DNA of 64,000 nucleotides from Phialocephala subalpina (GCA_900073065.1 FJOG01000024.1:798973-862972); one strand, 5' to 3'. Positions 36,526 to 49,255 are shown, counted from the stretch's first letter. Numbers and translations: made by a program. Notes: a model not told the origin generated them from the letters alone.

Positions 36526-37850
36526 TCACCTATCTTTACACCCATGCAACTTCTTCACGTGTCTCAGAAGATTGTCTTGCCTCGAGAATGACTTTCCACA
36601 TCCCCGAACGCCTCTAGACGTATTGGATGTTTGGTAATCCACAAGATCTGGTCCCTGGTCTTCGCGAGCTACACGAACAAGGACTGTTTCCTCGTGTAAT
36701 ATATCCATAACATTGTCGAGAAGAGCGTCCCTTAGCTCATATAGATAACCGGGTTCCGTGAAGTGGGCCTGCTCAGGAAATTGATCTCCTATGCCAAAAA
36801 GGGTATCTCTGACGTTGTGAAGGTTAGTTAAGGCTTCGGCATATGGTCTCGGATATCCGTTAACGAGCTTCGAGACTTCGAGGGAGAGTGGAAAACTATG
36901 ACCGCGAAGGGTAGCGTCTCCTGACACTTGCAGATACTTATTTTCTAAATCTTCTACATCCCCATTCGCGCCTTCTACTTCTTCCACTTTATCCAAATAA
37001 TCTCGCGTTAGATCATTCATTGCAGGACTTGCTAGGTCTAACTCGGTAATTTGTGAGAGTGAGGCGGTAGTCCTGGTTCCAGAAAGAGATATGCTGAAAA
37101 GATCATGGTCATATCCGTCGATTCGGTCTTCCAATTCTCTCAACTCCTCGTACAAAGTCGTCATCTCATTCTCTAGTTGTGTAAGTCTGTATCTAGAAGA
37201 TGATATCTTGTCCAAAATGGCAAGAGTTTCGTCAAATGTAGCACCTTGTTCCGATGCAGCTTGGAATCGTCTCTTGACTGCCCAGAACTGCTTCTTTTCT
37301 GCAGAAATCTGATTCTGTTGGGAACGAACTTGCTCTCGTTTCAGTAGAAGTTGTAGGCATCAATTATAGCCTGTCAAACGGTCGCCATCATAAGACTTCG
37401 AATACATATCCTCTTCAAAGTCGGAATTGGAATCGTCGTCAGCATGTATGTGTGCCATCGATGTCATCATCTGAAGCTTCTGACGAGTTGTAGTCTGGAG
37501 GGGCAGACGTGTGCGTAATGTTGATAGAGGAATTCCATTGCGGTAGAGCATCGTTGCCGGTTTGTTCTAGAGCTGGTTCAAGTCCCAAGATGGGAATTGT
37601 GGAATAGTCCTCTTCGTTGGGATCAAAGAGTAGATGAGTAGGAATGGAGAGAATCGGACCGGGAACGTGGTCGTTGCTGTAAGGCCGATTAGCAATCTTC
37701 AATGCTAAGAGATTGTGCAGCGTTTTACCCAGTCTCGACAGACAATTGACCATCGGAATCATCCCTAGAAGAATTATACGGATTGTCAAACCAAGCGAGG
37801 CTTGGTTCAATCTGCAGCAGGAGCAGTACGGTCGGATTCATGTGCTTCAT
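36526..37850 (-). pseudogene. C2H2 zinc-finger-like gene, apparently decayed
   Basis: Minus-strand reading can be followed from an ATG at 37850 through exon 37729-37850, a 52-bp intron (37677-37728, GTAAAA...TTACAG) and on through GPILSIPTHLLFDPNEEDYS to an acidic stretch. There, near 37440, a one-base frame change is needed to reach DDDSNSDFEEDMYSKSYDGD. An in-frame TGA near 37358 then interrupts before LLLKREQVRSQQNQISAEKK. The final open part (to 36526) has a long coiled coil and ends in GCGKSFSRQDNLLRHVKKLH, a C2H2 finger in which the first cysteine of the pair is missing. A frame change, a stop and a broken finger together suggest a pseudogene. An alternative is two shorter genes or introns with non-standard sites. 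Confidence 0.5.
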
Positions 37851-39600
37851 CGTGAAATGCTCAATTGAGGGCTAGGACAATCAAGAATTGAGGAGGAATC
37901 ACTTCTCCCTATCTATCAATTTGGTGATAAATATGGAGAATGAAATCCACTTTAGATTGAAAGACAGTCTTCAAGGGGGGCAGATTTGAAAAAGAGGCCG
38001 CCTATCATGCATGGGAGCCCCGAAACTGAGGCCACGACGGGACAGGGAGCACACCAATCTATCACGTGCAGGTGGACATTGTCCGTTGCTCTTACTCGTT
38101 GACTCGCAAATGCATTGGGGGAAACAGTACACAAAATGCTCCCCAGAGCACTGTTCAATCGTTCCGCCGCCGTAGACAGCAACGTAAATTGATTTTGATA
38201 GAAACAGTTCCAAACCACAATGCTATATGGCAACTGTTGAGGTGCAGTCAAGATATTGAGGAGAACATCAACTCTTTCAATTATAGATTCGTGTCTCTGG
38301 AAGAGAGAACAGAAAAATATTAATGTTGGTTCAGCCTCCAAGTGTGTGGAGTCTTCTGACTGTTGAAGAAAGTGGACTAGCAAAACCAACATCTCAAACT
38401 GCCAATGAAAACTATGAACGTTCAAAGCATCATCAAGTGAATACAACCCAAAACCAACACGCTCAATCCTCAACAACAACTCCTTAGGCTAGCCTCCTAA
38501 GCGGGGCCACCTCCAAAACGCATATAGATTTAAATAAGCAAAATCCATCAACGAAGCGCAACAGGCAAATCACTAGGCTTGGTGGTTCAGGACAAATTGT
38601 GCTTCGACACGTTGGAACACACGCCGGACCCGAGCAGTTAACTCCGAGTCTGCACACGCCATTTCGAGAGAGGTTTCTGGGCCGCTCAACACGCCATTAC
38701 GAAGAACAAAATCGACAAGAGATTAGACCCCGATCAATGTAGCAAATAGCATTGATCGGGGTTGAACTCTTGCATTTTTTTCTGTGATTCTGCCTTTTTA
38801 ATCCGCCTAGGAAGCGAGATATTTTTGGTTTGATTGAAGTTTTTGAAATCCGCCGGGACGGCGATTTCGGAGGCACTATTCGGAAGCGAAGAGCATTTGG
38901 AGACGGCAGCAAGCATAAAATAAAAGCATACATGTTTGGCACGCAATAATCTCTTCCATCCTGGATGAGGAAATCTTGGAATCTGTGCTACCCAACAATC
39001 TTAACATGCTCGTGGGGTTCAAAACATACAAATTTACAGAACCAGATACAAGTCCAGGCAAGCTCAAGTGTTATGTGTACTAAGGGTGAATACGTTTATC
39101 AAAATCGGGGGTTATTGACAAGGTATTCGAAGGGCTGACTGCTTCTTCAAGGCACACATCAGCCTCAACACCAGCGTTTTCAGTGTCCCAGCCTTGACAG
39201 GACAATCGAAGAGGCCAGGTCAGGCTGAATTACTCGATGCAGTGAAGCGTTCAAGTACTACCATCGCCAACGATCTCTCATGCTTAGATAAAGTGGGCTG
39301 AGAAAGTCCAGGCAAGGTTGGGAGATCAAAGGCGCTGCTCAGCGTTACGGGATGAAGAATTGCAGCTATCCCAATATTCCGCTCAAGGGCTAGAAAGCTT
39401 CAACCGTATTCCGTGTTGGGATGAGATCGCCAGGGTAGCAATTCAAGGAGCACGGAACACAACACACCCTCCCATATGCTCGCCTGAAGAGAATGTCCCA
39501 GCGTTGGTATCGAAGCCTTTTCCATTGTCAAACGCCACCCTATGTACAAATGTTCTCTGTATCGTTCGACCTCATTCCACCACTATTTATCCAGTCGAGT
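37851..39600. other. Intergenic, no clear gene
   Basis: A 175-residue minus-strand frame at 37952-38479 is open but has no recognised motif and is overlapped by others. Apart from the hairpin at 38727-38760 I see nothing else I can support. Confidence 0.4.
38727..38760. repeat. Perfect 12-bp inverted repeat, 10-base loop
   Basis: CCCCGATCAATG at 38727-38738 is exactly complementary to CATTGATCGGGG at 38749-38760. It lies in non-coding sequence. It could form a hairpin in DNA or RNA or be a protein-binding palindrome; nothing around it identifies which. Confidence 0.75.
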
Positions 39601-39887
39601 CTAATCATCGTAGCCGCTTAGAGACTTTCTCGGCGTCGTGGGAACTGTAATTTGGCATCAGCATCCAGATTCTGTGGAATTCACCCAGGAACAATCGTAC
39701 TTGGATATGTGAGGGGTATCTTTGGCCTGTCTGCATCTCCCAACATCCTTCTAATTGGTGGGACTGCAACGACGACGACAGGTCCCATGCTGCCAATGAT
39801 GATAGAGTAGAAGATGGCTGGCTTTTCGATTGCAGCCCATCGCAGGTACCGTAGAGGTTGCGACCAGAATCGTGGAAGAGCAGACAT
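39601..39887 (-). CDS. nuo9.5: NADH:ubiquinone oxidoreductase 9.5 kDa subunit (complex I)
   Basis: Small accessory subunit of mitochondrial complex I with one membrane helix. Exons 39701-39887 and 39601-39644 join over a 56-bp intron (GTACGA...TTACAG) to give 76 residues. Visible family features are the start PRFWSQPLRYLRWAAIEKPA, the hydrophobic helix FYSIIIGSMGPVVVVAVPPI, then RRMLGDADRPKIPLTYP, and after the splice a short tail ending GYDD. The second exon was found by requiring the PRK...GYDD ending, which the reading frame delivers exactly. The length is normal for the family. It is divergently transcribed from WBP1, with 282 bases between the start codons. Confidence 0.88.
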
Positions 39888-40169
39888 CGTGACTGGGAAA
39901 CATTAGCAGACATTCGCAGCAGCAAGAATACATCTTTGCCTACTCAATTGGCTCAATACAACGCCTCCTATGATCTTTTGTTGTGTTGCAGAGCTGTTCC
40001 AGACCTGGGACTTCGGATGCTTCGACGTCCAGAGTTGAAGTGGAGCTCAGAATAGCGCTATCACGTGCAGCTAGTACCCCTGCCACTAAGTCTTGGCATT
40101 GCATACGTTTCCTGAAGCTCAAGGACGCGCAACGACAGAGTGAGAATCGCTGCAAGAACATCAACGACA
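39888..40169. promoter_or_regulatory. Divergent promoter region between nuo9.5 and WBP1
   Basis: The two ATGs face away from each other across 282 bases with no other feature, so both promoters must lie here or overlap the 5' leaders. I could not pick out a specific transcription factor site with confidence. Confidence 0.6.
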
Positions 40170-41756
40170 ATGAGGTGGTTACTTTCTTTTCTCCTTCTTG
40201 GACTGCTGTCTGTTGTGCAGGCAGTAAGCTCCAGTGGGAATAAATTATTGGTTGTGCTTGAGGATTTGGCAGAGAAGTCGAAATACTCGAAATATATTGC
40301 GGATCTCGAAGGTATGGACAGCCTGGCATAGAATTGAATCTACAGGATACTTATATTGTGCGCGACTACAGGTAGAGGATTTTCAATCAATTACGAATCA
40401 CCGAAGAGCGACAAAGTTGCATTATTCGAACTTGGAGAGAGAGCTTATGATCACGTATTACTGCTGCCCACCAAAGCGAAAGGTATATTGCCAGAGAGAT
40501 AGTCAGACAGGAATCAATTTACTGATGTATTGCAGGTCTTGGACCAGCTCTTACCCCCAAGCTTCTTCTCGATTTCATCAATGCCGGCGGCAATATCCTC
40601 TTGACACTCTCTTCCTCGAACCCCACCCCGACCTCCCTCGTGTCCCTCCTTCTCGAACTCGACATCCATCTTCCTACCGATCGCAATGCTCTCGTTGTCG
40701 ATCACTTCAACTATGATACCCTGAGTGCGGCCGAAAAGCACGATGTTGTCTTGGTCCCAAGGCCAGATGCTATCCGACCAGATGTCAAGAACTTCTTCAG
40801 AGGAGATGGCAAGGGAGGAGACGTCATTGCCTTCCCACGAGGCGTCCCACAGGAATTGGGCAATACTAGCCCATTGCTGACCCCAATTCTCCGAGCACCT
40901 CGAACCGCATACTCTTATAATCCCAAGGACGAGGGTGAGGCTGCGGAGGATCCATTTGGAGCTGGACCACAATTGTCCTTGATCACCACAATGCAAGCCA
41001 GAAACTCTGCTCGCTTCACGGTAATTGGATCCGCGGAGTTGCTTGAGGATGCTTGGTTTGATGCCAAGGTCAAGCGCAGTGTTGGTCTTGGAGGTGTCGG
41101 AACTGATGCCAAGTCAGTGAAGACTGCAAACCAGGCTTTCGCCGCGGAAGTTACTGGCTGGACGTTCAATGAGATTGGAGTCCTTAAGGTTGGAAAGATT
41201 GAGCACTATCTCAATGAGGCTGGTGTCAAGAGCAACATTACCAACCCCAAGATCTACAGAGTCAAGAACGACGTGGTAAGTAAAATACGGAGCTACAGAC
41301 AAGAACCAGCTAACAAACGCACAGACCTACGAAATCGAGATTTCTGAATACTCTTGGGACAAATGGGTGCCTTTCACCCCACAAGCGGGCGACGTCGTCC
41401 AACTCGAATTCTCCATGCTCTCCCCCTTTCACCGTCTCCCCCTCACCCCAACAACCACGACCAAGAACTCAACAATCTATACCACCAGCTTCCGTCTCCC
41501 CGACCAACACGGAATCTTCAACTTCAAAGTAAACCACAAGCGACCATTCCTCTCCAACCTCGAGGAGAAGAACACCGTCACCGTCCGACATTTCGCACAC
41601 GACGAGTGGCCAAGAAGTTGGGTCATCAGCGGAGCGTGGCCATGGATTGCGGGTATTGGCGCTACCATCACTGGATGGGTGGCGTTCGTTGCGTTGTGGT
41701 TGTGGAGCAAGCCTGTGCCGTTGAAGTTGACGACGAGCGGGAAGAAGATCCAATAA
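40170..41756 (+). CDS. WBP1: Oligosaccharyltransferase beta subunit (Wbp1/OST48)
   Basis: Essential subunit of the ER oligosaccharyltransferase, which N-glycosylates nascent proteins. Exons 40170-40311, 40372-40482, 40536-41275 and 41325-41756 join in frame to 474 residues. The sequence shows a signal peptide (MRWLLSFLLLGLLSVVQA), the lumenal OST48-type domain with LLVVLEDLAEKSKYSKY, RGFSINYESPKSDKVALFEL and LLLDFINAGGNILLTLSS, and later NARFTVIGSAELL-like sequence (NSARFTVIGSAELLEDAWF). A single C-terminal membrane helix (WIAGIGATITGWVAFVALWL) is followed by a short cytosolic tail ending KKIQ, a classic KKxx ER-retrieval signal. The introns are 49-60 bp. Length and layout match the family. 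Confidence 0.93.
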
Positions 41757-43371
41757 GTGCATAAAGGAGTATAAAACGAGAACACAATCTATGGATGGGC
41801 GGGAAACTCTGTATCTGTACAGAAGACAAAAGTGTATAGGACTAGCATAGATGCAATGTCCAGGGGTTTTCTGGGACATTGTTGGGTTTAAAATATCAGG
41901 TTAACATACTTGTCGGGTGCTTACGATCTGACGTTCGTGTTCTCGAGAGTACCTTGCGGGATTCGGTCCTTTCCATTGCCCCTACTTGTCGAGTGACATC
42001 TAGGTAGTATATTGTCCGTCTCTTTGGGGAACAATTTAGAGGTGCTTGACAACTTCTAATAATGATCTGATCACCTCAAAGTCCTTCCTTCCATAAATCT
42101 TCATCGAAGGTTCTAGCAAAACCCCCTCCCGTTTACGCTTCTCCGACCTCTGGCAGCGGGATTCCGGAGTCTATTCAGATTCCGTCGCGGAAAGACCCCT
42201 GCTTACCAAGTGACCAACAGAATCTGAAACGCATAGCTTTCTCTCCGAAAATGAGGCTGACTGTGCACCTTCTCGAAAAGGGAACCTTGATGCAACAGCT
42301 TTGACTGGATGGGCTCTTGAGGCCTGGATTCAGCTCGGTTGCGGCTTTTGGAGGGGAAAGTATTGGCGGACACGTGAAGCGGGAGCAGCCAGCCTTCTCT
42401 TCTTCTTGAGGTTTGCGGATGCTGAGCTGTTCAATGATTGATTATATTGTTAGAACTGTCAACGTCACATTATTCTAAGTTTTGTCTGGCAGGAAGTTTG
42501 CAGTGATTACCGACTTTCGCGGCTCCAACATGTTTTCTCGCAAGGCTAATCGTCTCAAGTCTGGACACGCTGTTCGTCCCATGCACCCAAACCACACTCA
42601 CCACACGAAAACGTTGGCATGCAGTCCATTTTATCGTTGCCTTTTCCGTCGCACATACGCCAATGAGGACCACGACCTCGCAACAACAGCTGAGCCGCTG
42701 AGAGCCTGAGAGTCTGACGAAGCAGCTCTTCGGGCGAATGTTCAGCTCCGAGTCACGCCGTGACGCCCAAACAATCCCAACGAGTCCGTGGCAGAATTCC
42801 CAAACATCACCAGATAACTTCGAATAAAGAACACCGGCTCCATACTCCGCCATCCCAAGAATGCCCTCTCATCCTTCACTTCAGCCTCTCAAAGAGTCAC
42901 AGCGAAGTTCAGCAAGCAAAAATAAGGTTTGATATCCGGCTCCGCCTTCCGAGGAAACAAGCAATGGGGAGAGATGTGTACGCTTCGAAGCGAGCACCAA
43001 AAGTGGTCTAAATTCGGAGGGATGTGAAGCCGAATGTGAAAAGTGGTCCACTTTCAACCACTCATCATCGTCGCTGTACGGGTTTGGGTACGAGAGACGG
43101 CACGGTAGGGTGTTTACAAAACGTCCATGATGCCCACTTGTAAGTCGGTTCGTGTTTTTCTTTCTTCACCAGTTTTATCTTTCACCGCTATCGCATTCTT
43201 TTGCTTTTGAAGAGAGTTTTCAGGTCGTTTTTGAGACGTTTGGTTCGGAAGTCTGTTTCCGTTGAAGAAGGCTGCTCGCTAGCCTTGCCACTGGTTTCAA
43301 CACTTAGGTTTTTGGTTTATCAAGCCTCACTTCCTCTCTTTCTTCAACAAATTACCACGAGTGCTACCAAA
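41757..43371. other. Intergenic between WBP1 and the RTA1-like gene
   Basis: No motif-bearing frame on either strand. The last 200 bases before 43372 are T- and CT-rich and probably include the promoter and 5' leader of the RTA1-like gene. Confidence 0.5.
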
Positions 43372-44460
43372 ATGGCTTCTATCCTCCCCATGGTCATGGA
43401 CCTCATAGCTCGAAAGACCCGCCACGATGCGCTCGCCGACTGCACCATCGAGACCTGTCCAATTTCCAGCTCCTATTACTTCTACCGCGTCTCTCTCCCA
43501 GCCAATGCAGCCTTCCTGGCACTCTTCTCAATATCTTTATTAGGATTTCTCGTCACATTCGCCTTGACCCGACGAGCTCTCGCCTTCCACTTCGCTATGT
43601 GCGCTGGTGTTATCCTCGAAGTTATTGGATACGTGGGACGGATTAAGAGCCATGACAACCAGTGGAAAGAAGATGGATTCTTGATGCAGATTGTCTGCTT
43701 GACAATTGCTCCTGCATTCATGGCTGGAGGTATTTACCTGTGTCTAAGGAGAATCGTGTATGCGTTCGGACCAGAGAACTCGAGAATCGCGCCTGAGTCG
43801 TATACCAGAATCGTATGCTTGCGCTCCATAACTCCGCAAGTACCAACTAACATTTGAAACCAGTTTATCCCCTGCGATCTCCTATCCCTCCTTCTTCAAG
43901 CCGCAGGTGGCGGCATCGCCTCTTCAGCAACACACACCAACAAATCTCCAGTCGCCGGAGACAACATCATGGTCGCCGGTCTCGCGTTCCAAGTCTTCAC
44001 GTTGGGCGTATTCATAATCCTCTGTCTTGACTTCGCAATCCGCACCCGCAAACGCTACAAATCCATGGGCGAGTCCGCATTCGACCAAAACCCCCTTTTC
44101 ATCAAGCTCCGCCATTCATGGATGTTCAAAGGCTTCCTCGCTGCTCTTACACTTGCAACGATTTGCATTTTCTGGAGAAGTGTGTACAGAGTGGTGGAAT
44201 TGGCGGAAGGGTGGACGGGCCATTTGATTAGGCAGCAGTGGTTGTTTGTTGGGTTTGAGGGGGTGATGGTTATTGTTGCTTGTTTTGCACTCAATGCTTT
44301 CAATCCCGCCTTTGCTTTTAAGGAGGGCGTGACCGGGATGGGCGGATTGGGGACTAAGAAGAAGGCGAGGAAGATGGAACAGGAGAGGGAGAAGGCGGTG
44401 GGAAGTGAGGCGGTTAGTGGAAGCAATAGTGATGTTGAGCCGGGGAAGGGCGGTGCTTGA
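43372..44460 (+). CDS. RTA1-like seven-helix membrane protein
   Basis: Member of the fungal RTA1 family (lipid-translocating exporter-like), plasma-membrane proteins tied to stress or drug resistance such as Rta1 and Rsb1 of yeast. Exons 43372-43812 and 43864-44460 join over a 51-bp intron to give 345 residues. Family landmarks are EVIGYVGRI, the loop and helix MQIVCLTIAPAFMAGGIYLC, RRIVYAFG, then after the splice FIPCDLLSLLLQAAGGGIAS, and the late segment WRSVYRVVELAEGW. About seven hydrophobic helices can be counted, and a charged hydrophilic C-terminal tail follows. The start ATG was chosen because it puts a short extracellular-type N-terminus before helix 1. An in-frame open stretch upstream has no ATG of its own. 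Confidence 0.9.
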
Positions 44461-46083
44461 ATGACGAATGATGGAAATAGATGATTTATATGATTAGAGA
44501 TACCAGATTAGATTTAGCATTTGTTTTTGGGTAGAATACGAATATAGATGATGAAGATGTTTGAACAGATTTTTAGAGTATACCAAGGTTCGTGGGACAA
44601 TCGAATATCATTCAACGACTTTGCCCTGTTCGACATTCTTTCACAAGCTCTCGACCTCATGAATATAAGGTTGAAGCATTGAGAAGGAAACATTCAACAA
44701 TCGGCATTGCTAGAAATCATGCCATGGCGTCAGTTCTCGCCCTTCTCAATGTCATGCAAAGTCAGGGCAACGAAGTGATGAAGATGTCTATTTAGATTTC
44801 TGACAGTCATCCCTGATACCATTAATGTTTGTGTCTGGAGCAAAGTCTATCTCAACTTCCTCGGCATCCAAGTTGACTTCAATGTTGTTCATACCATGCA
44901 AAGCTTCATCTTTTTTATGGCTGTAGTTGTGCAGAGTTTATGCAGCTGCCGACTGAGCTGGCAGATTGGTAGCCATAATTGTAGAATTGAGAGGGCGTGT
45001 TTCGGAGCCTTGATGCGACGTCGTTGCGAGAAAGCGACGATAGGTGGGGGTTTAGCGGACAGTCAATAGTCCGCCCAGTCGTGGGACAATTGCGATGGAT
45101 TTGAGGGCAGGTTGAGGTCGCAATAGCATGTGGGGTCGCAGGCGCTTCTGGGAGGTGAAGCAATACCAGTAAAGGTTAGAGGTAATCACAAAGTGTTGAC
45201 GCAGTTGTGTGCCCCGCTAATAAGGCTACAGACTACCTACGTAATTCGTCCCTGCTGAGATTTATGTCCGTGATACTAAAAAAATAGTTTCTATAGACAA
45301 TCGTTCAATCTGTTCAGAGACCTCAAACGTCATGTCTACGTCTACTGATCGAGGAGTCATGCGAAAATCAATATGATGCTTTGCAGCTCCAGGAAAATCA
45401 ATACCAGTTCCAGATTGCAAAAGCCGTCGCAAAGGGTTAGCGGTTCTGACAACTTTTCGTTGCAGGCAACGATTTAGTGTTAAGAACGAGGATTGCCGGA
45501 TTTCATGTCGGTGAAAAGGGGGTGGAGGATGATTCACGTGACTTGTGACCTTTAATTTGAGGCGGATTTCTGCTACATTGAGGCTGAGGGCATTGCCTTT
45601 CACTAGTCATTTTCTCATCTTGGATCTTGTATTTATTCCCGACTATTATATAAGTTTCGCATTCGAAAGCAAATTCGACCTTCCGCGAGATCGGCCAGCT
45701 CGAAGCTCTTATCACTTGGCCGGGGAGGTGGGTTACGTCAGGACTATTCAGTACTCGCTAATGCGGGCGCCGGCAACCAATATCAACGAAGACGAGGATA
45801 TCGATATCCAAAAACGTGGTCAGCACTGGGAAAGACAACCGTCAGCCCTCTTATAGGCTCGATATCCCTGGTCATGACTTTCCTCTTATGGAAGTCCAAC
45901 GGGAGGGAAGGTCCTAGATCTGTCACCCGCATTACCTAGTTTTCTGTCACTATCGCGGGACGTATCGCGGCTGCACGCTTCCTCCCCCACCATAAGGGTA
46001 CCATATCCTTCTTTGACTTTACCTCATCATCCCCTTCCCTCCCCCCCTTTCCCTCTCTGCCTTGAGTCAGCTATACATCTACC
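44461..46083. other. Intergenic, no gene seen
   Basis: Only short unmotivated frames on both strands. The 100 bases before 46084 are C- and T-rich and likely belong to the transporter promoter. Confidence 0.5.
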
Positions 46084-47744
46084 ATGATTGACGAAAAGAC
46101 TCGCTACGACGGCGAGGCGCCAATCTACCCATATTACGAGGAAGGCACCATCACCTCAGCAGGAGGCCGCCATGTCACCGGCGAGCGAGACGTCTTCGGA
46201 AACGAAGAGAGCCACCAAATCAAGTATAAGACTCTGAGCTGGCAACTCGTTGCTGTTCTTATGATTGCTGAGATTGTTTCTAATGGCATGCTGAGTCTTC
46301 CTAGCAGTGGCGGTGTTGTGCGATAAAGATCTGGCGAGGGTGCTGGCTGATGTTCTTGATAGCTTATCCCTAACGTGATACTCATCGTGGTGAGTAAGTA
46401 GTGAAGAGGAGTGAAATGATGTGTTTCTGATGTTGTGTAGTTTTTGGGTATTTTTGGTACCTTTACGGCTTATTTGTTGGTTCAATTGTGAGTGTACTGT
46501 ACTTTCGTCGGGTCTCTTTACATGCTTGCAGTTTTGACTGGAGTGGAGAGGGAGTGAAAATAGTTGCAAATCGTCCTGCAACTTTATTTCTAAATTTCAC
46601 AGGCTGAAGCGATACTAACTTCAAAAAGTAAGCTCAATCATCCCGAAGTACATAATATGGGAGACGCAGGCTACATCCTCTTTGGAGTTGTCGGAAGAGA
46701 AGTGCTCTCAGCTGGAACAGTCATCTTCGCCGTTTTTGCGACAGGAGGCCAAATTCTTGCCGGCCAAATTGCCTTAGGTGTTTTATCAGACTCCAAACTC
46801 TGTCTCATGCTCTACACCGGAATCTTCGCCATCCCAACCCTCATTTTCAGCTTCCCACGTACCCTCGATAGCCTCTCATGGCTCTGTATTCCCAGCGTCG
46901 TCTCCATCCTCATCGCCGGCATCGTAGGCATGATCGGAGCAGGAATCAACCCCCTCGAAGGCCGCACCACCAGTCTATTCCTCCAACCAACTTTCGTAAA
47001 CGCCTTTGTCTCCGTCACCAACCCGGTCTTTGCCTACGCCGGTCACTTCATGTTCTTCATCCTCATTTCGGAGATGCGCAATCCCAGAGACGCCATGAAA
47101 GCAGCCTATACCCTGCAAGGCTTCGCTACCATCTATTACACCGTCTTTGCAATCGTCACCCACTGGTACCTAGGTGACGGTGTTGTTAGCCCCAGTTTCT
47201 CCAGCCTCCCGACCGTATGGGCGAAAGCCGCGTACGGAATCGCGATCCCCAACTTCCTGATCGCGGGAAGTCTGTACGCGCACACAGCCGCGAAACTGAT
47301 CTTCCTCCGCTTGTTCCGCAACTCAGACCATCTGCACAGTCACACGGTAGTAGGATGGGGAACGTGGACTATTCTAATCCTCATCATGAACGCTGCTTCT
47401 TTCGTCCTCGCGGTCGGGGTCCCGATCTTCTCGTACCTGATCGGGATCGCGGCGTCGCTGTTTGCGAGCTGGTATACGTATGGAATTGCCGGCGCTTTCT
47501 GGATCCATGATAGCTATCACTTGAGTGGGCAAGGGTCTTGGGCGTGGAGACGCAAGCCGGTTATGTCTGTGTTGAGCGTGTTGACTTTTGCGGCTGGGGG
47601 GTTTATTTGTGTGGCGGGTACGTATGTGATTGTTAAGTTGATTATAGAGGCGTATGATAGCGGATGTAAGTCTTCTTTGCCTCTTGAGCCGGAAATTTCA
47701 TGCTGATAGAGTGGATAGCTGTTCCTCCGCCGTTCCAGTGCTGA
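46084..47744 (+). CDS. Amino-acid transporter, Aa_trans (AAAP) family
   Basis: Secondary transporter for amino acids, similar in layout to fungal neutral amino-acid permeases of the Mtr type. Exons 46084-46317, 46363-46389, 46441-46487, 46629-47665 and 47719-47744 join in frame to 456 residues. The hydrophilic N-terminus is followed by a first helix ending NGMLSLPSS. The tiny second exon adds LIPNVILIV and the third FLGIFGTFTAYLLVQF. The fourth begins KLNHPEVHNMGDAGYILFG, a family signature, and carries the remaining helices. The short last exon ends in PPPFQC. The LPSS/LIPN junction is two residues shorter than I expect for the family, so the first splice (GTGCGA donor) is the least certain. 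If that splice were wrong the gene would carry a stop at 46324. Confidence 0.83.
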
Positions 47745-49255
47745 TCTGGGCAGAGCTCTGTTATTGTGGTGCTCTGGGATATTACAAGTAGAGTTCGCAG
47801 ATTTAGATCAATTCGCCGTTGTCACGGACAAATGCAAGTGGATAGGTAGAATGTAGTTGAAGAGACGAGGATCTAAGCTAAGGGGCTTACCTTCGTAGAG
47901 AGCGTACAATGTATGCCCCTCTGGATCACGTGACAACGGAACTAGCCTGATACAGCCTAACCTAGCTCGAAGAGCATACCCGATACCACATCCNNNNNNN
48001 NNNNNNNNNNNNNNNNNNNNNNNNNNNNNNNNNNNNNNNNNNNNNNNNNNNNNNNNNNNNNNNNNNNNNNNNNNNNNNNNNNNNNNNNNNNNNNNNNNNN
48101 NNNNNNNNNNNNNNNNNNNNNNNNNNNNNNNNNNNNNNNNNNNNNNNNNNNNNNNNNNNNNNNNNNNNNNNNNNNNNNNNNNNNNNNNNNNNNNNNNNNN
48201 NNNNNNNNNNNNNNNNNNNNNNNNNNNNNNNNNNNNNNNNNNNNNNNNNNNNNNNNNNNNNNNNNNNNNNNNNNNNNNNNNNNNNNNNNNNNNNTTTTAA
48301 GTATTTTTACTGCAAAATTCTTTGATTTTGGGTGAGGAAAGCTCGGACCATGGCTCATTACTTTAAAACCGCGCCTTCGTATGTGCCCTGTAATGTAACA
48401 GCGGGACTTTCAAAGTAGCTGAATTCAATTATCAGGATGACTGGCCAAATCCAAGCCTGATATTTATTGGGACTTGGGAATTATGGATCCCGCGATTTCT
48501 GCCCTGTTTAATGTCCTTTAGAGGCACAAATGCTTTTGTGCTTCAAGGTGATCAAGGAGTCAGATATGATGCTGTACTTTTAGACCAAAGCAATGGGCGG
48601 GGAAGAGCGGAACGTAGACGGAGCGAAGAGGAGACTTGGATTAGCATTTGATAAACATGAGAAAAATACCTAGAATAGGTGTATCAAAGCTGCATCAATC
48701 TCAACAGGTCTTAAAATGTCCCAGCAGATGGTAAGAGCGGGGAGGAGCGGAGTGGTAAGGCATTATATTGCTTGGCATTTTTTAACTTCCATGTACTTTA
48801 CGCGTGCGCGTCGGATCGATGTTTTCAATACAACCCGCGTTACTGACTATCGTACATTTCTTCTCTGCTTCCATGTGGCCAGGTTCGTCTTGGGCTCTCA
48901 GGAAGATGCAGTTGGACCTCGATCGAGATGGACAACCAGTTTCAGGTTTCTCGATCGCTGCAGCGCCAGCCTCATTCACCAAGGTCCAATTGGGTCTGTT
49001 TTGTTCAACATGCAGCGACACTTCAATTGCATAGGGCGACGAATAGACAATGTTGTATGGCGACAGTCTGCAACGGTGCCCGAGGCAGTCTTGCTGGCAG
49101 TATTTCACGACACGTAGGACAATCACTCACCATGGGCATCATACAGACACCCTCGGACAAGATATACTGGAGCGAGGCTATCAGCTCCTCCTCATACCGC
49201 TTCATCTGTAACACTCTACATTGTCTAGCCTCGACCTCCAATCAATTTGGACGAT
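47745..49255. other. Intergenic sequence containing the assembly gap
   Basis: No supported gene in the sequenced parts. Whatever lies in the gap at 47994-48294 cannot be seen. Confidence 0.5.
47994..48294. other. Assembly gap of 301 N
   Basis: All bases are N. The true gap size is not known from the sequence. It marks the change from the housekeeping block to the accessory-like region. Confidence 0.99.

Noticed and set aside
37952..38479. 175-codon minus-strand ORF
   Set aside because: No recognisable motif, overlapped by other frames of similar length, and no sign of a promoter or partner exon.
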